From positions 62,001 through 126,000 of the forward strand of contig NZ_VIQO01000014.1 of assembly GCF_007483665.1 (NCBI RefSeq): DNA of 64,000 nt, read 5' to 3'. Shown here piece after piece: positions 51,645-61,000 of the stretch. The notes beneath the pieces were generated by a model that worked only from the letters and a program-made list of their open reading frames with translations, had not been told where the DNA came from and did not search any database. This DNA is from Catellatospora sichuanensis. Lineage in GTDB: Bacteria; Actinomycetota; Actinomycetes; Mycobacteriales; Micromonosporaceae. The first letter of the stretch is position 1. The number at the start of each line of letters is the position of its first letter. Made by a program: the position numbers and the translations under genes.

Positions 51645-52468
51645 CGCGACGGAACGTGCTGCTCTTCGTCGCCCGGCACGCCGTGGCGATCGCGCTGTCG
51701 GTGATGTTCCTGGCCCCGGTGGTGTTCCTCGGGCTGACCTCGTTCATGACCAGTGACCAGACGCTGACCTCGCAGCTGTGGCCGACGTCGTGGCACCCGG
51801 AGAACTACGCCGAGGCGTTCGCCAAGGCCCCGCTGCTGCGCTACCTGCTCAACACGCTGCTGTATGCGGCGCTCGCCACCGGCTTCATGCTGCTGGCCAG
51901 CGTGCCCGCCGCGTACGGGCTGGCCAAACTGCGCTGGCGCGGCCGGTCGGTCACCATGGTCGCGATCGTATGCATGATGATGCTGCCACCGCAGGTCACC
52001 ACCGTGCCGCTGTACCTGTTCTGGGCCGACGCCGGGCTAACCGGATCGCTGTGGCCGCTGATCCTGCCCATGCTGGCCGGTGACGCGTTCTCGATCTTCC
52101 TGCTGCGCCAGTTCCTCGTCACCATCCCCGACGAGTACCTGGACGCGGCCCGGGTGGACGGCGCGGGCGAGTGGCGCACCCTGCTGAAGGTCGTGCTGCC
52201 GATGGCCCGCCCCGGCATCGCCGCCGCCGCCATGTTCCAGTTCTTCTACGCCTGGAACGACTACTACGGCCCGCTGCTCTACACCAGCGAGAACGAGCAG
52301 AACTGGACCGTCTCCCTGGGCCTGGCCGGCTTCCGCAGCATGCATCACGTGGAATGGCACCTGGTCAGCGCCGCCACCATGCTCACCATGATCCCGGTCG
52401 TGGTCCTGTTCTTCTTCGCCCAGAAGGCCTTCGTCCAGGGCGTGACGCTCACCGGCGTCAAAGGCTGA
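51641..52468 (+). CDS. Sugar ABC transporter permease (second)
   Basis: A 275-residue MalG-like permease with six helices. The EAA loop is EYLDAARVDGAGEWRTLLKVVLP, and the C-terminal FFFAQKAFVQGVTLTGVKG is typical. ATG overlaps the first permease stop. It is the last gene of the importer operon, which lacks its own ATPase. Confidence 0.93.
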   Translation: MTRRNVLLFVARHAVAIALSVMFLAPVVFLGLTSFMTSDQTLTSQLWPTSWHPENYAEAFAKAPLLRYLLNTLLYAALATGFMLLASVPAAYGLAKLRWRGRSVTMVAIVCMMMLPPQVTTVPLYLFWADAGLTGSLWPLILPMLAGDAFSIFLLRQFLVTIPDEYLDAARVDGAGEWRTLLKVVLPMARPGIAAAAMFQFFYAWNDYYGPLLYTSENEQNWTVSLGLAGFRSMHHVEWHLVSAATMLTMIPVVVLFFFAQKAFVQGVTLTGVKG

Positions 52469-52520
52469 CCGTCGCCACCGCCGTCGCCCATGGCGGGTGG
52501 CGGGCGTGGGCGTGCCCCGA

Positions 52521-52709
52521 TCACGGCGGCACGCCCGCGAGCGTCCCGGAGACGAACGGCCGGTCGGAGACCAGCACGTAGAAGTCGGTCAGCCGAGCCG
52601 TGCAGCAGGCGTCGGCGCGGTTCCACACCATTCGCCCCGTCCCGACGGCGTGCCCGTGAAGACAGCGGTCCCCGCACCGGTTCGGCGCGGGGACCGCGTA
52701 GTCGCACAC
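52521..52709 (-). CDS. Possible small Cys-containing protein
   Basis: A 62-residue frame from GTG 52709 with good third-position GC and five Cys (CDYAVPAPNRCGDRC, then DACCTARLTDFYVLVSDRPF). It lies in the 380-base gap after the sugar operon. The composition differs from the arginine-rich shadow frames nearby. No family is recognised, and it may be a remnant of a larger gene. GGGA a few bases before the GTG is a weak ribosome site. Confidence 0.35.
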   Translation of the reverse strand: MCDYAVPAPNRCGDRCLHGHAVGTGRMVWNRADACCTARLTDFYVLVSDRPFVSGTLAGVPP

Positions 52710-52849
52710 GGCGTCCCGTGATCGAAACGGGAACGGGGCGGAAGGTCGGTGAGCCGCCCGCTCTGCCGGGCCGGGGCCTCCCCCGGCTCTTTGAGCTAAC
52801 ACCGTGCGCCCGTGACTCTGCCGCAGCGGCCACGGCCGCGCAACGCCAT

Positions 52850-54394
52850 TTACGCCGGCCCGGCCGACAGCAGTTCGGCCCTGGCCCGCTGGCTGCCGGT
52901 CATCGCCTGTCCGGAGAACACCCCCAGGTCCCGCAGCAGCCCGGCGAGCAGCGGCGAGCCCACCTCCACCCCGTGCACGAGGTCGGGTGCCGGCGCGGGC
53001 AGCTCCAGGAAGTCCTGCCGGTACGCCGTGGTCCAGCCCTGGCGCTCGGGGTCGACGCCGTACGCGCGGCAGGTCTCGCGGACCAGGTCGGCCGGACAGT
53101 CGTCGTCGCCGAGCACGACGTCCCACGGCAGTGGCAGCTCCGCCCACACGCGGATGTCGATGTGCTGGTCGCCGCCGGTGATGGTGTGCCAGTACGCCAC
53201 ATCCGAGGCGACGAGCGCGGGGACCTTGCCGGGGCAGGCCGCCTCGACGACGTCGTCGTAGCCGAGCGTCGCGGTGAGGTTGAGCCAGCCGGCGCGGGCC
53301 TGGTTGAACGCGCGTGACGCGGCGTTCCACGACGACGAGTCGTCGCCGCGGCGCACCACCATGTGCATCGGGTCGCGGTTCTCGTCGTACGCCGCGCGCA
53401 GCGTGCGCGCGCAGGCCACGAGCTGCTCGTAGTAGACCGCGAGCAGGCGGCCGCACTGCTCGTCGTCGAGCCGGTCGAGCACCGACCGGCGGGTGATCAC
53501 GAAGGCGAGCACGTCCGGCCGGCAGGTCGGGGCCGCCAGTGCTGCCTTGAGCAGCTGCTCGGCGAGGGTGTCCATGGGCCGCTTCTGCGACTTGTTCGTG
53601 AAATGCGTCCGCATGCCGAGCCGGGCCACGTAGTACGCGACGAACGCTGCGGTGCGCGGGCAGGCGGTGAAGTCGTCCTCGGCGATCAGGTAGGCCAGGC
53701 GGGTCTTGCCGAAGGCGATGGCGGCCTCACGGTCGCGTTCGACGGCCAGCACCGTGGTGCGCTGCTGCAGGTGCAGCACCGCCCGCACGGCCCGACGGTA
53801 CGCCCGTACCGGCACCCCCGGCAGCCGGGTGCGCCTGGTCGCGGCGTCCATCCGCGCGCGCTTGTCGGCGTGCCCGCCGGTGTCGCCGCGCCGGCCCGCG
53901 GGTGTGCGCCGACGGGTGAACTTCCACGAGCCGAAGGTGTGGGTCACGGTGCCGATCGGGCGCGTCATGCGCGCTGGGCGGGGCTCCTCGACCGGCAGCC
54001 CCAGCAGCGGCAGCGCGACGTCGAGCCAGCGCCGCAGGGCCGCCGGATCGGCGGGGTCGGCCGGGGCGGGCTCGGGACGGCCCGCTGCCGCGGTGACCAC
54101 TGCCAGCGCGTTCGCGGCGGCCGCGTAGGCGCGGGCCAGGCCGGGGTGGTGACGCCAGGTGGTGCGCATCGACGAGCCGGTCGCGCCGACCGCGTCACGG
54201 CCACGGGCAGCCCGTGCCACCCCGTGCAGTTCGCGTACCAGGTCCGCGCCGAGCCAGTCGTAAGCCCGCATGTCGACCAGGTCGCAGGCGACCTGCTGCG
54301 GGGTTCGCCGCTCGCGCAGCCCCGCGTAAAGCCCTGCCAGAATCCGCTCACCCGTGCGGTCAGCCGCCACGCCACCCTCTTTCACTGAGCACAT
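52850..54394 (-). CDS. Hypothetical protein of unrecognised family, 514 residues
   Basis: Codon use is strongly native, so this is a real gene, but no domain is recognised. There is no signal peptide or membrane segment. The N-terminal 110 residues are helical and Ala/Arg-rich; a basic segment follows (FGSWKFTRRRTPAGRRGD). The central part, AVERDREAAIAFGKTRLAYLIAEDDF, CPRTAAFVAYYVARLGMRTHFTNKSQKRP and RRSVLDRLDDEQCGRLLAVYYEQLVACA, is well structured. The C-terminal third has KVPALVASDVAYWHTITGGDQHIDIRVWAELPLPWDVVLGDDDCP in sections. The start could be ATG 54394, GTG 54385 or GTG 54370 (the last with AGAGGG nearby). It stands alone. Confidence 0.75.
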   Translation of the reverse strand: MCSVKEGGVAADRTGERILAGLYAGLRERRTPQQVACDLVDMRAYDWLGADLVRELHGVARAARGRDAVGATGSSMRTTWRHHPGLARAYAAAANALAVVTAAAGRPEPAPADPADPAALRRWLDVALPLLGLPVEEPRPARMTRPIGTVTHTFGSWKFTRRRTPAGRRGDTGGHADKRARMDAATRRTRLPGVPVRAYRRAVRAVLHLQQRTTVLAVERDREAAIAFGKTRLAYLIAEDDFTACPRTAAFVAYYVARLGMRTHFTNKSQKRPMDTLAEQLLKAALAAPTCRPDVLAFVITRRSVLDRLDDEQCGRLLAVYYEQLVACARTLRAAYDENRDPMHMVVRRGDDSSSWNAASRAFNQARAGWLNLTATLGYDDVVEAACPGKVPALVASDVAYWHTITGGDQHIDIRVWAELPLPWDVVLGDDDCPADLVRETCRAYGVDPERQGWTTAYRQDFLELPAPAPDLVHGVEVGSPLLAGLLRDLGVFSGQAMTGSQRARAELLSAGPA

Positions 54395-54471
54395 GCGCTC
54401 GACCAGCGCGTACGCCAATATGGGCGGTGTTCGTGCCGCTCGTCCACCGATATTCGGCCTCCGGCGGATCG

Positions 54472-54579
54472 GACCGCGCGGGTGTACCGGCCGCAGGGCA
54501 CGGCGGCCGGGCCGCCGGACGTGAGGGCCGGCGTGCGGATCGCGACCGACTCCTCCGGCACAATGGTCTGGTGGGAATC
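54472..54579 (-). pseudogene. Internally deleted remnant of a GNAT acetyltransferase gene
   Basis: Translated on the minus strand this 36-codon stretch joins two pieces of the intact acetyltransferase at 55382-55873: VPEESVAIRTP (intact: VPEELVAIRTP) runs directly into LTSGGPAAVPCGRYTRAV (intact: RTSGGPIAVPCHRYTRAV), skipping about 90 residues. The stop TGA after RAV has become CGA. It lies just upstream of the HEAT-like gene on the other strand. Confidence 0.65.
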
Positions 54580-54606
54580 GCCAGGAACCGACGGACCGTC
54601 GGCCGG

Positions 54607-55239
54607 ATGCATCAGGAGCCGGCCATCGACGGCGGCGGCGCGCCCGTGCCGCAGCCCGACCAGCCCGATCTCGACTCGGCGTTCGACGATCGTCCGGCCG
54701 AGGGCGAGCATTGGGGCCCCTTCGCCCGCCGCCTGCAGGCGACCCGCCACCCGCGAGCGCTTCCGGCACTGCTGGAGGCACATGACGCCCTCCGCCGCGA
54801 GCCGCGGTTCTGCTGCGTCGGCGCCGTGCGAGCCGCGATCTACGAGGTCGCGACGGCGCGCGAGAACGCCGCCAGCGGACAGGTCGCCGACCTCGTAAGC
54901 CGGTGGTGGGATTCGCCCGACGCGTGGGAGGAGATGGTCGCGGTCACCGCCCGCGCGGGCACGCCGGAGGAGACAGAACGGCCCGCGCTGCTGGAGAAGG
55001 TGCGCTCGGCCCGGCCGGCGGTGGCCACCGCTGCCATCGAAGGCCTGTGCGGCATGTCCGACGCCGCCGAGATCGAGGCGCTACGTGACGTCGTCAGCCG
55101 CCCCGACCCGACACTCCGATGGGCGCACGACGCCGCGTCCCGCCGACTCGCCGAAATCGGCACCCCCGAAGCCCAAGCCGCCCTGACCCACCGCTACATC
55201 GACCCCACCGAACACCTCTGGCACAAAACCCAACCCTGA
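54607..55239 (+). CDS. HEAT-repeat-like helical protein
   Basis: A 210-residue cytoplasmic protein predicted to be all-helical, with repeat-like segments (HPRALPALLEAHDALRREPRF; SARPAVATAAIEGLCGMSDAAEIEALRDVVSRPDPTLRWAHDAASRRLAEIG). This pattern resembles HEAT/PBS-lyase-type scaffold proteins. The start is uncertain: ATG 54607 has no clear ribosome site, and an in-frame GTG at 54571 lies seven bases after CACAAT, which would give a leaderless message. A long hairpin follows. Confidence 0.65.
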   Translation: MHQEPAIDGGGAPVPQPDQPDLDSAFDDRPAEGEHWGPFARRLQATRHPRALPALLEAHDALRREPRFCCVGAVRAAIYEVATARENAASGQVADLVSRWWDSPDAWEEMVAVTARAGTPEETERPALLEKVRSARPAVATAAIEGLCGMSDAAEIEALRDVVSRPDPTLRWAHDAASRRLAEIGTPEAQAALTHRYIDPTEHLWHKTQP

Positions 55240-55254
55240 CCACCTCCACCCCAG

Positions 55255-55329
55255 CGACGATCTTGCGCAGGCTGTGGGTACAACACGCACTATCCGGGCG
55301 TATGCCCAACAGTTCGCGCAAGATCGTCG
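55255..55329. terminator. Large hairpin between convergent genes
   Basis: CGACGATCTTGCGC (55255-55268) pairs perfectly with 55316-55329. The interior CTGTGGG-TAC and GTA-TGCCCAACAG segments pair imperfectly. It lies between the HEAT-like gene and the acetyltransferase gene and may be a mobile short repeat serving as bidirectional terminator. Confidence 0.6.
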
Positions 55330-55381
55330 TGATCTTCGCTTGTGGCGGCGGAGCGCCGATCGGCGGCGCAGGCGCTTCGGG

Positions 55382-55873
55382 TCAGACCGCGCGGGTGTAG
55401 CGGTGGCAGGGGACGGCGATGGGGCCGCCGGAGGTGCGGGCTGGGTAGTCGAATGCGCCCTCGTCGGTCCAGCCGTGGCGCTCGTAGAAACGGCGGGCGC
55501 GGGTGTTGCCGCTGGCCACGGCGAGCCAGGCGCGATCGTGTCCGTTGGCGCCCACGTGGCGCAGACCTTCGGCGAGCAGCGCACCCGCCATTCCCGTGCC
55601 GCGCTGCTCGGCGGCGACGTAGACCTGCTCGACCTCGTCGGCGAGAACCATCACGAAGCCCGCGACCGCACCGTCCACCTCGGCCACCGTCGTGTCGTCG
55701 ACGCGCTGCGCGGCGCGCAGGTCGAACGATTCCGGCGTACGGATCGCGACCAGTTCCTCGGGCACGTGGCCCAGGTGGCCGTCACGCCAGCCGTCCCGCC
55801 AGATGGCGCCGACGGCGGACGCGTCGCCGCCTGTGGCGGGCCGGATCAGGACGGCGTCGTCTCGATCGATCAT
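55382..55873 (-). CDS. GNAT-family N-acetyltransferase
   Basis: A 163-residue acetyltransferase. The acetyl-CoA-binding motif is VAAEQRGTGMAGALLAEGLRHVG (Q/RxxGxG/A), the N-terminal strand is VLIRPATGGDASAVGAIWRDGW, and NTRARRFYERHGW is the usual final motif. The acceptor is unknown. A decayed internal-deletion copy lies 800 bases away at 54472-54579. Confidence 0.92.
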   Translation of the reverse strand: MIDRDDAVLIRPATGGDASAVGAIWRDGWRDGHLGHVPEELVAIRTPESFDLRAAQRVDDTTVAEVDGAVAGFVMVLADEVEQVYVAAEQRGTGMAGALLAEGLRHVGANGHDRAWLAVASGNTRARRFYERHGWTDEGAFDYPARTSGGPIAVPCHRYTRAV

Positions 55874-55919
55874 GTGCCCACCCTAACCGGGTCGGCTGCG
55901 GGCGGCCCGCTGTGGCAGA

Positions 55920-56429
55920 TTGCCTGGCATGGATGCCGCCAGTAAGCCGACCCGCATCGGCGTGACCGGGCACCTCAACCTCACCGCCGACACCGCGTCC
56001 CTCGTCGCCACGGCGGTGCGCGAGCTGCTGGCCGCGTACCGTCCGGATGAGCTGGTCGGGGTGTCCTGCCTGGCCGCGGGCGCGGACACGATCTTCGCGG
56101 AGGCGGTCGTGGCACACGGCGCGAGGCTGGAGATCGTGCTTCCTGCCGCCGACTACCGCGACCGGCAGGTCGCCCCGGACCATGCCGAGGCGTTCGACCG
56201 GCTGTCCGGGCGCGCCGCGTCCGTGCGGGTGATGCCGCACGCGCGGGCGGGCCGGGCCGCCTACGAGGACGCCAACGCCGCCATGCTGGCCGGCTGCGAC
56301 CTGCTCGTCGCGGTGTGGGACGGCCACCCCGCGGTCGACGGGGGCGGCACCGCGGCCGTGGTCGCCCAGGCGCACGCGCGGGCCATGCCGGTCGTGGTGG
56401 TCTGGCCCGTAGGCGCGCGGCGCGCCTGA
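55920..56429 (+). CDS. SLOG/Rossmann-type nucleotide-binding protein
   Basis: A 169-residue protein (166 if started at ATG 55929) with a Rossmann-like fold: RIGVTGHLNLT at the first strand-loop, VSCLAAGADTIFAEAVVAHGARLEIVLPA, and CDLLVAVWDGHPAVDGGGTAAVVAQA, where the aspartate and GGG loop bind nucleotide in SLOG/LOG-like proteins. Such proteins sense or hydrolyse nucleotide ligands; the role here is unknown. It is divergent from the acetyltransferase with a 46-base gap, so short leaders or leaderless starts are likely. Confidence 0.75.
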   Translation: MPGMDAASKPTRIGVTGHLNLTADTASLVATAVRELLAAYRPDELVGVSCLAAGADTIFAEAVVAHGARLEIVLPAADYRDRQVAPDHAEAFDRLSGRAASVRVMPHARAGRAAYEDANAAMLAGCDLLVAVWDGHPAVDGGGTAAVVAQAHARAMPVVVVWPVGARRA

Positions 56430-56432
56430 CCC

Positions 56433-56516
56433 GCAAGATCGGCCAACTTGCCAGGCAGGTGTGCGTATCTTGGACCGCCGTTCGCACACCTGCCTGGCAA
56501 GTCGAGCGATCATGCC
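56433..56516. repeat. Intergenic inverted-repeat element, copy 3
   Basis: A perfect 20-base inverted repeat (56446-56465 with 56483-56502) surrounds GTATCTTGGACCGCCGTTCG-type loop sequence. Flanks are CAAGATCGGCC on the left and CGAGCGATCATG on the right. It is almost identical in arms and right flank to copy 1. Confidence 0.8.
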
Positions 56517-56708
56517 GACGGTCGGCCGGGGACCGGCAGCACGGGACGGGGCGGCGCACGATCGGGCGATCTTCCGAGGTGTTCCCGCCGGGTTCGCCGT
56601 GTGTCGGTGCTTTCGGCGGAGCCGGAGCGGGTGCCGCAGGACATACTGTGAGGACCCGGCGCGGTCGTGATGGGACGGTCCGGCCCGCAGAAGGCGGAGG
56701 TGGCGGCG

Positions 56709-57944
56709 TTGTACGCGGTGATCGATGTGGAGACGACCGGGTTGCGCACGAGCTGGCACGACCGGATCTGCGAGATCGCGATCGTGCACGTCGACGCGAC
56801 GGGCCGGATCACCGGCGACTGGTCAAGCCTGGTCAACCCGGAACGCGACCTCGGCCCGCAGCACGTGCACGGCATCACCGCCGCCGAGGCCCGCCGCGCG
56901 CCGGTCTTCGCCGACCTCGCCGGGCAGGTCGGCGCCATGCTGCGGGAACGGGTGATCGTGGCGCACAACCTCGCCTTCGACGCCGCGTTCCTGGTCGCCG
57001 AATACTCCCGGCTCGGGCTGCGGGCCCCGGTCGGGCGTGAGTACGGGCTGTGCACCATGAACCTCGCCGCGCAGCTGCTGCCGTCGGCCGGACGCAGCCT
57101 GCGCGACTGCTGCCTGGCCGCGGGCATCCCGCAGCAGCGGGCGCACAGCGCGCTCGACGACGCCCGCGCGGCCGCCGGGCTGCTGGCGCGTTACCTGCAC
57201 CGGGTCGGCTCGCCGCCGCCGTGGCAGCAGCTGGTGCTCGACGCCGCCACGCTGACCTGGCCCCCGCTGCCCTCCGACGAGGTGCTGCCGGTCGTGCGCC
57301 GCCACCCGCACGAGACGGAGGAGCACTTCCTCACCAGGCTCATCGAACGGCTGCCCCGGGTGGCGACCCCGCCGCAGGCCGACAGCTACCTGTCGCTGCT
57401 CGACAACGCCCTGCTCGACCGGCACGTGTCAGCGGTGGAAGCGGACGCGCTGGTCGAGGCCGCCTACGCGCTGGGGCTCAGCCGGGACGAGGTGCTGGAC
57501 CTGCACCGCCTCTATCTGCAGGCGCTCGCCGTGGAGGCGGCCGACGACGGCCAGGTGACCGAGACCGAGCGCGCCGACCTGCACACCGTCGCCGCGCTGC
57601 TCGGGCTGGGCCGCGCCGACGTGGATCGGGCCCTCGACCCCGACCCGGACGACCGGCACCGCCGCACCACGCGGCCGCTGCCCGCGCCGGCTTTCCAGCT
57701 GCTGCCCGGCGACACCGTGGTGTTCACCGGGCAGACCGCGGAGCCGCGGGAGCTGTGGGAGGAGCGGGCGCGCATCGCCGGGCTGACCGTGGGCCGCGCC
57801 GTCACCCGGACCACCCGGCTGCTGGTGGCCGCCGACCCCGACACGATGTCCGGCAAGGCCCGCCAGGCCCGCCGGCACCGCATCCCGATCGTGCACCCCG
57901 GCGCGTTCCTGAGCATGCTCGTGGCCCTGCGGATCGCCGAATGA
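56709..57944 (+). CDS. DEDDh exonuclease with TerB-like and BRCT domains
   Basis: A 411-residue protein related to the DNA polymerase III epsilon subunit. Exo I is VIDVETTG, exo II includes AHNLAFDAAFL and exo III is HSALDDARAAAGLL, giving the DEDDh set. Residues about 215-300 form a helical TerB-like segment (LSRDEVLDLHRLYLQALAVEAADDGQVTETERADLHTVAALLGLG in sections). The last 80 residues are a BRCT domain (PGDTVVFTGQTAEPRELWEERARIAGLTVGRAVTRTTRLLVAADP). TTG at 56709 is chosen because GGAGGT lies seven bases before it; GTG 56667 and ATG 56670 are in frame but lack a site. It is probably a DNA repair or RNA processing nuclease. Confidence 0.87.
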   Translation: MYAVIDVETTGLRTSWHDRICEIAIVHVDATGRITGDWSSLVNPERDLGPQHVHGITAAEARRAPVFADLAGQVGAMLRERVIVAHNLAFDAAFLVAEYSRLGLRAPVGREYGLCTMNLAAQLLPSAGRSLRDCCLAAGIPQQRAHSALDDARAAAGLLARYLHRVGSPPPWQQLVLDAATLTWPPLPSDEVLPVVRRHPHETEEHFLTRLIERLPRVATPPQADSYLSLLDNALLDRHVSAVEADALVEAAYALGLSRDEVLDLHRLYLQALAVEAADDGQVTETERADLHTVAALLGLGRADVDRALDPDPDDRHRRTTRPLPAPAFQLLPGDTVVFTGQTAEPRELWEERARIAGLTVGRAVTRTTRLLVAADPDTMSGKARQARRHRIPIVHPGAFLSMLVALRIAE

Positions 57945-58052
57945 GCCGAATGTGTTGATCACCACGCCCGTGCCGCCGTAATTGCGTTGAGCTCGGGTGG
58001 GGCGGCCTTGCATGCTGGGGACCAGATCAAACCGGCTGCAAGGGGCCCTGCC

Positions 58053-61000
58053 ATGCGTCTGTTCCGTGACCTGTGGGCCACGTCGCCCCGCCGAACCTTG
58101 GCGGTGCTGGTCCTCATCGTCGCCGGTGCCGCCGCTGCCGCGCTGGCCGCCGCCCTGGCGGGCACCGTGCTGGTGGACCGGTCCACGCTGGCCTTCACCG
58201 CGCTGGCCACGGCGCTGGCGGTGGTGGTGCTCAGCGACCTCGCGCTCAGCCTGATCATGGCCCGGCTCACCGCCGACTGGGCGGCCGACGTACGCCGCCG
58301 GTTGTGCCGGGTCGCCTTCGGGCAGAGCCTGCCCACGCTGGAGGGCACCCCGGTCGGCGAGTTGCTCGACCGCATCGACGGCGACGTGTACCAGGTGGGC
58401 TCGCAGCTGCGCGGCAGTGGAGTGCGGCTGGCCCAGTCCGGTGCGGTGGCCGTGCTGTCCGCGGTGACGGCGTTCGTGGTGTGGTGGCCCGCGGGCCTGG
58501 CCATGCTGATGCTGTCCCTGGTGCTCGGGTTCGGGCTGCGCCGCCCGACCACCGCCATCGGCCCGGCCCGGATGCACGAAGAGGAGGCCTGGTCGGACCT
58601 GGCCGCCGTGCAGGAGGAGTCGGTGCACGGCCAGGACGACGTGCGCACCAGCCTGGGCCGCCCGTACGTGCTGCGCCTCTACGCCCAGCGCTCCAGCGAG
58701 GTGCTCAAACGCGGCCGTCGCGTGTGGGCGCTGTCCACGCGGGTCAGCACCATCGCCTCCGGGGTGACCCGGGCGGGCATCGCCGTGCTCGTGCTCGGCG
58801 GCGTGTGGGCGCTGTCCGCGGGCCATCTCGGCGCGGCCCGGCTCACCGGCGCGTGGCTGCTGGCGCTGGCCTTCGGCGGCACCGTCGAGCAGGTCAGCCG
58901 GATGCTGCCGGAGCTGCAGCACGCGCTGGGCGCGTGGGCGCGGGTGCAGCTGCTGCGCGACACCCCGCAGGAGCCGACCGGCGGGGCGGCGCCCACCACC
59001 GGCAACATCGAGGTGCGCGGGCTGACCTTCCACTACTCCACCGACCGGCGCCGGCCGGCGCTGCGCGAGCTGGACCTGACCTTCGCGCCCGGACGGTCGT
59101 ACGCCCTGGTCGGCCGGACCGGCTCGGGCAAGTCGACGCTGGCCAAGGTGCTGACCCGGGCCGTGGACGTGCCCCGCGGAACGGTGTTCCTGGGCGGGAT
59201 CGACCTGCTCGACCTGGAGGTCGAGGCCCTGCGGCGCTGGGTCGCGATCGTGCCGCAGCGCACCGAGATCCTGGCCGGCACGCTCGCGGAGAACATCGCG
59301 CTGTTCGACCCGGAGCTGCTCGACGCCGCCGGAAAGGCGATGAACGAGCTGGGCCTGACCTCGTGGGTCGACACACTGCCCGACGGCCTGCAGACGAAGC
59401 TGGGCGAGGGCGGCCAGAAGCTGTCGGCGGGCCAGGAGCAGCTGGTCGCGTTCGCGCGCATCCTGGTCCGCGACCCCCAGGTGGTCATCCTCGACGAGGC
59501 CACCGCGCGGATGGACCCGGTCACCGAGTCGCGGGTGCAGCACGCCGCGCAGCGCCTGCTGCACGGCCGGATCGGCGTGGTCATCGCGCATCGGCTGTCG
59601 TCGGTGCGCGACTGCGACGAGGTCGTGGTGCTGGCCGACGGCCGGGTCGTGGAGGCCGGTCCGCTGTCGGAGTCGCAGCGCTTCGCGCAACTGCTGGCCA
59701 CCAGCCACAGCAGCGCGGCCGACGGCGAGCTGGTGCTGGCGACCGCGTACGGCCTGGAGTCGGCCGGCGAGAGCGCCGCGGGCGACGGAACGCAGGCCCC
59801 GGCGAGGCAGGACGGCCCGGCAGCGGGCACCGGCGCAGGCGCGGGCGCGGACCTGGTCGCGCCGCCGAAGGCCGACCCGCCGCCGCTGCCCGCCCCGCAG
59901 CGGGTGCGCACGCTGCGTGAGATCTTCCGGCTGACCGTCAACGATTTCCGCTTCGGCCAGGTCTCGGTCGCACTGTTCACCGTCATGGTGCTGTTCGGCC
60001 TGGACGGCACCGTGCTGCCGTGGCTGTGGGCCGACGTGGTCGACGGCTCCGGCAGCCCGTGGTGGCCGGCGCTGGGCATCGTCGCCGGGCTGGCCGTGAC
60101 CACGCCGGCCGGCTACTTCGCGGGCCTGTGGTACCCGGAGTGGTGGGTCCGGCAGATGCTGCGGATCAACCTGCGCCTGGTGCACGGGCAGACCGGGCCG
60201 CGCCGGGTCAGCGCGCACACCCCGGCCGAGGTCGTCGCGCAGGGCGGCGACAACGAGCGGGTGGTGATGCTCGCCGACAACCTGGTCGACCAGTCCATCA
60301 GCATCGTGATGATCGTGGCGATGACGCTGGTGTCCGGCTCGATCGTGCCCGCGCTGTTCTTCACCGGCACGATGGTGGTCTCGGCGCTGGCCGCGACGGT
60401 CTTCGCGCCGGTGCTGAAGCGCTCGGCCGCGCACACCGTGGCCGCGCGGGCCGCGTTCGCCACGTTCCTGGTGTCATCGCTGTCGTCGGCCCGCACGGTC
60501 AAGCTGGCCGGCGCGACCCGGCCGGTGCTGGGCCAGCTGGCCCGGCTCGACGCCGCCCGCAGCGAACGCCAGCGCCAGGAGATCGCCATGCAGGTGTGGG
60601 CGCGTTCGACGCCGTCGCTGCTGGCGGGCCTGCTGCCGATCGCGGTGTGGGCGCTGTTCATGGCCGGCGAGCTGGGCGCGGGCGCGACCCTGGTCGCGGT
60701 GTCGACGCTGGGTTCGGCCCGGTGGTTCGCCTGGACCACGGCGTCGCTGGTGTCGCAGCTGCCGTCGGCGCGGGTGTGGACCAGGCGCACCGTGGCGATG
60801 GCCGGGGTGGGCGCGTACTCGGCGGCCGTGCCGGGTGTGGACCTGTCGGCGGGCACCGCCCCGGGTCCGGTGGCCGCTCCGCGCAACCCGCTGCACCGGC
60901 TGGAACTGTCCGGGTTCGGCGCGGTGCACGAGGACGGCACGGTCGGCGTACGCGGCGTCGACCTGACCGTGGAGCGCGGCGACCTGGTGCTCGTGCTCGG

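Noticed and set aside
57429..60434. A 1001-codon minus-strand frame opposite the exonuclease and ABC exporter
   Set aside because: It is His/Arg/Gln-rich with no domain and lies antisense to two genes with complete motif sets; it is a by-product of high GC3.
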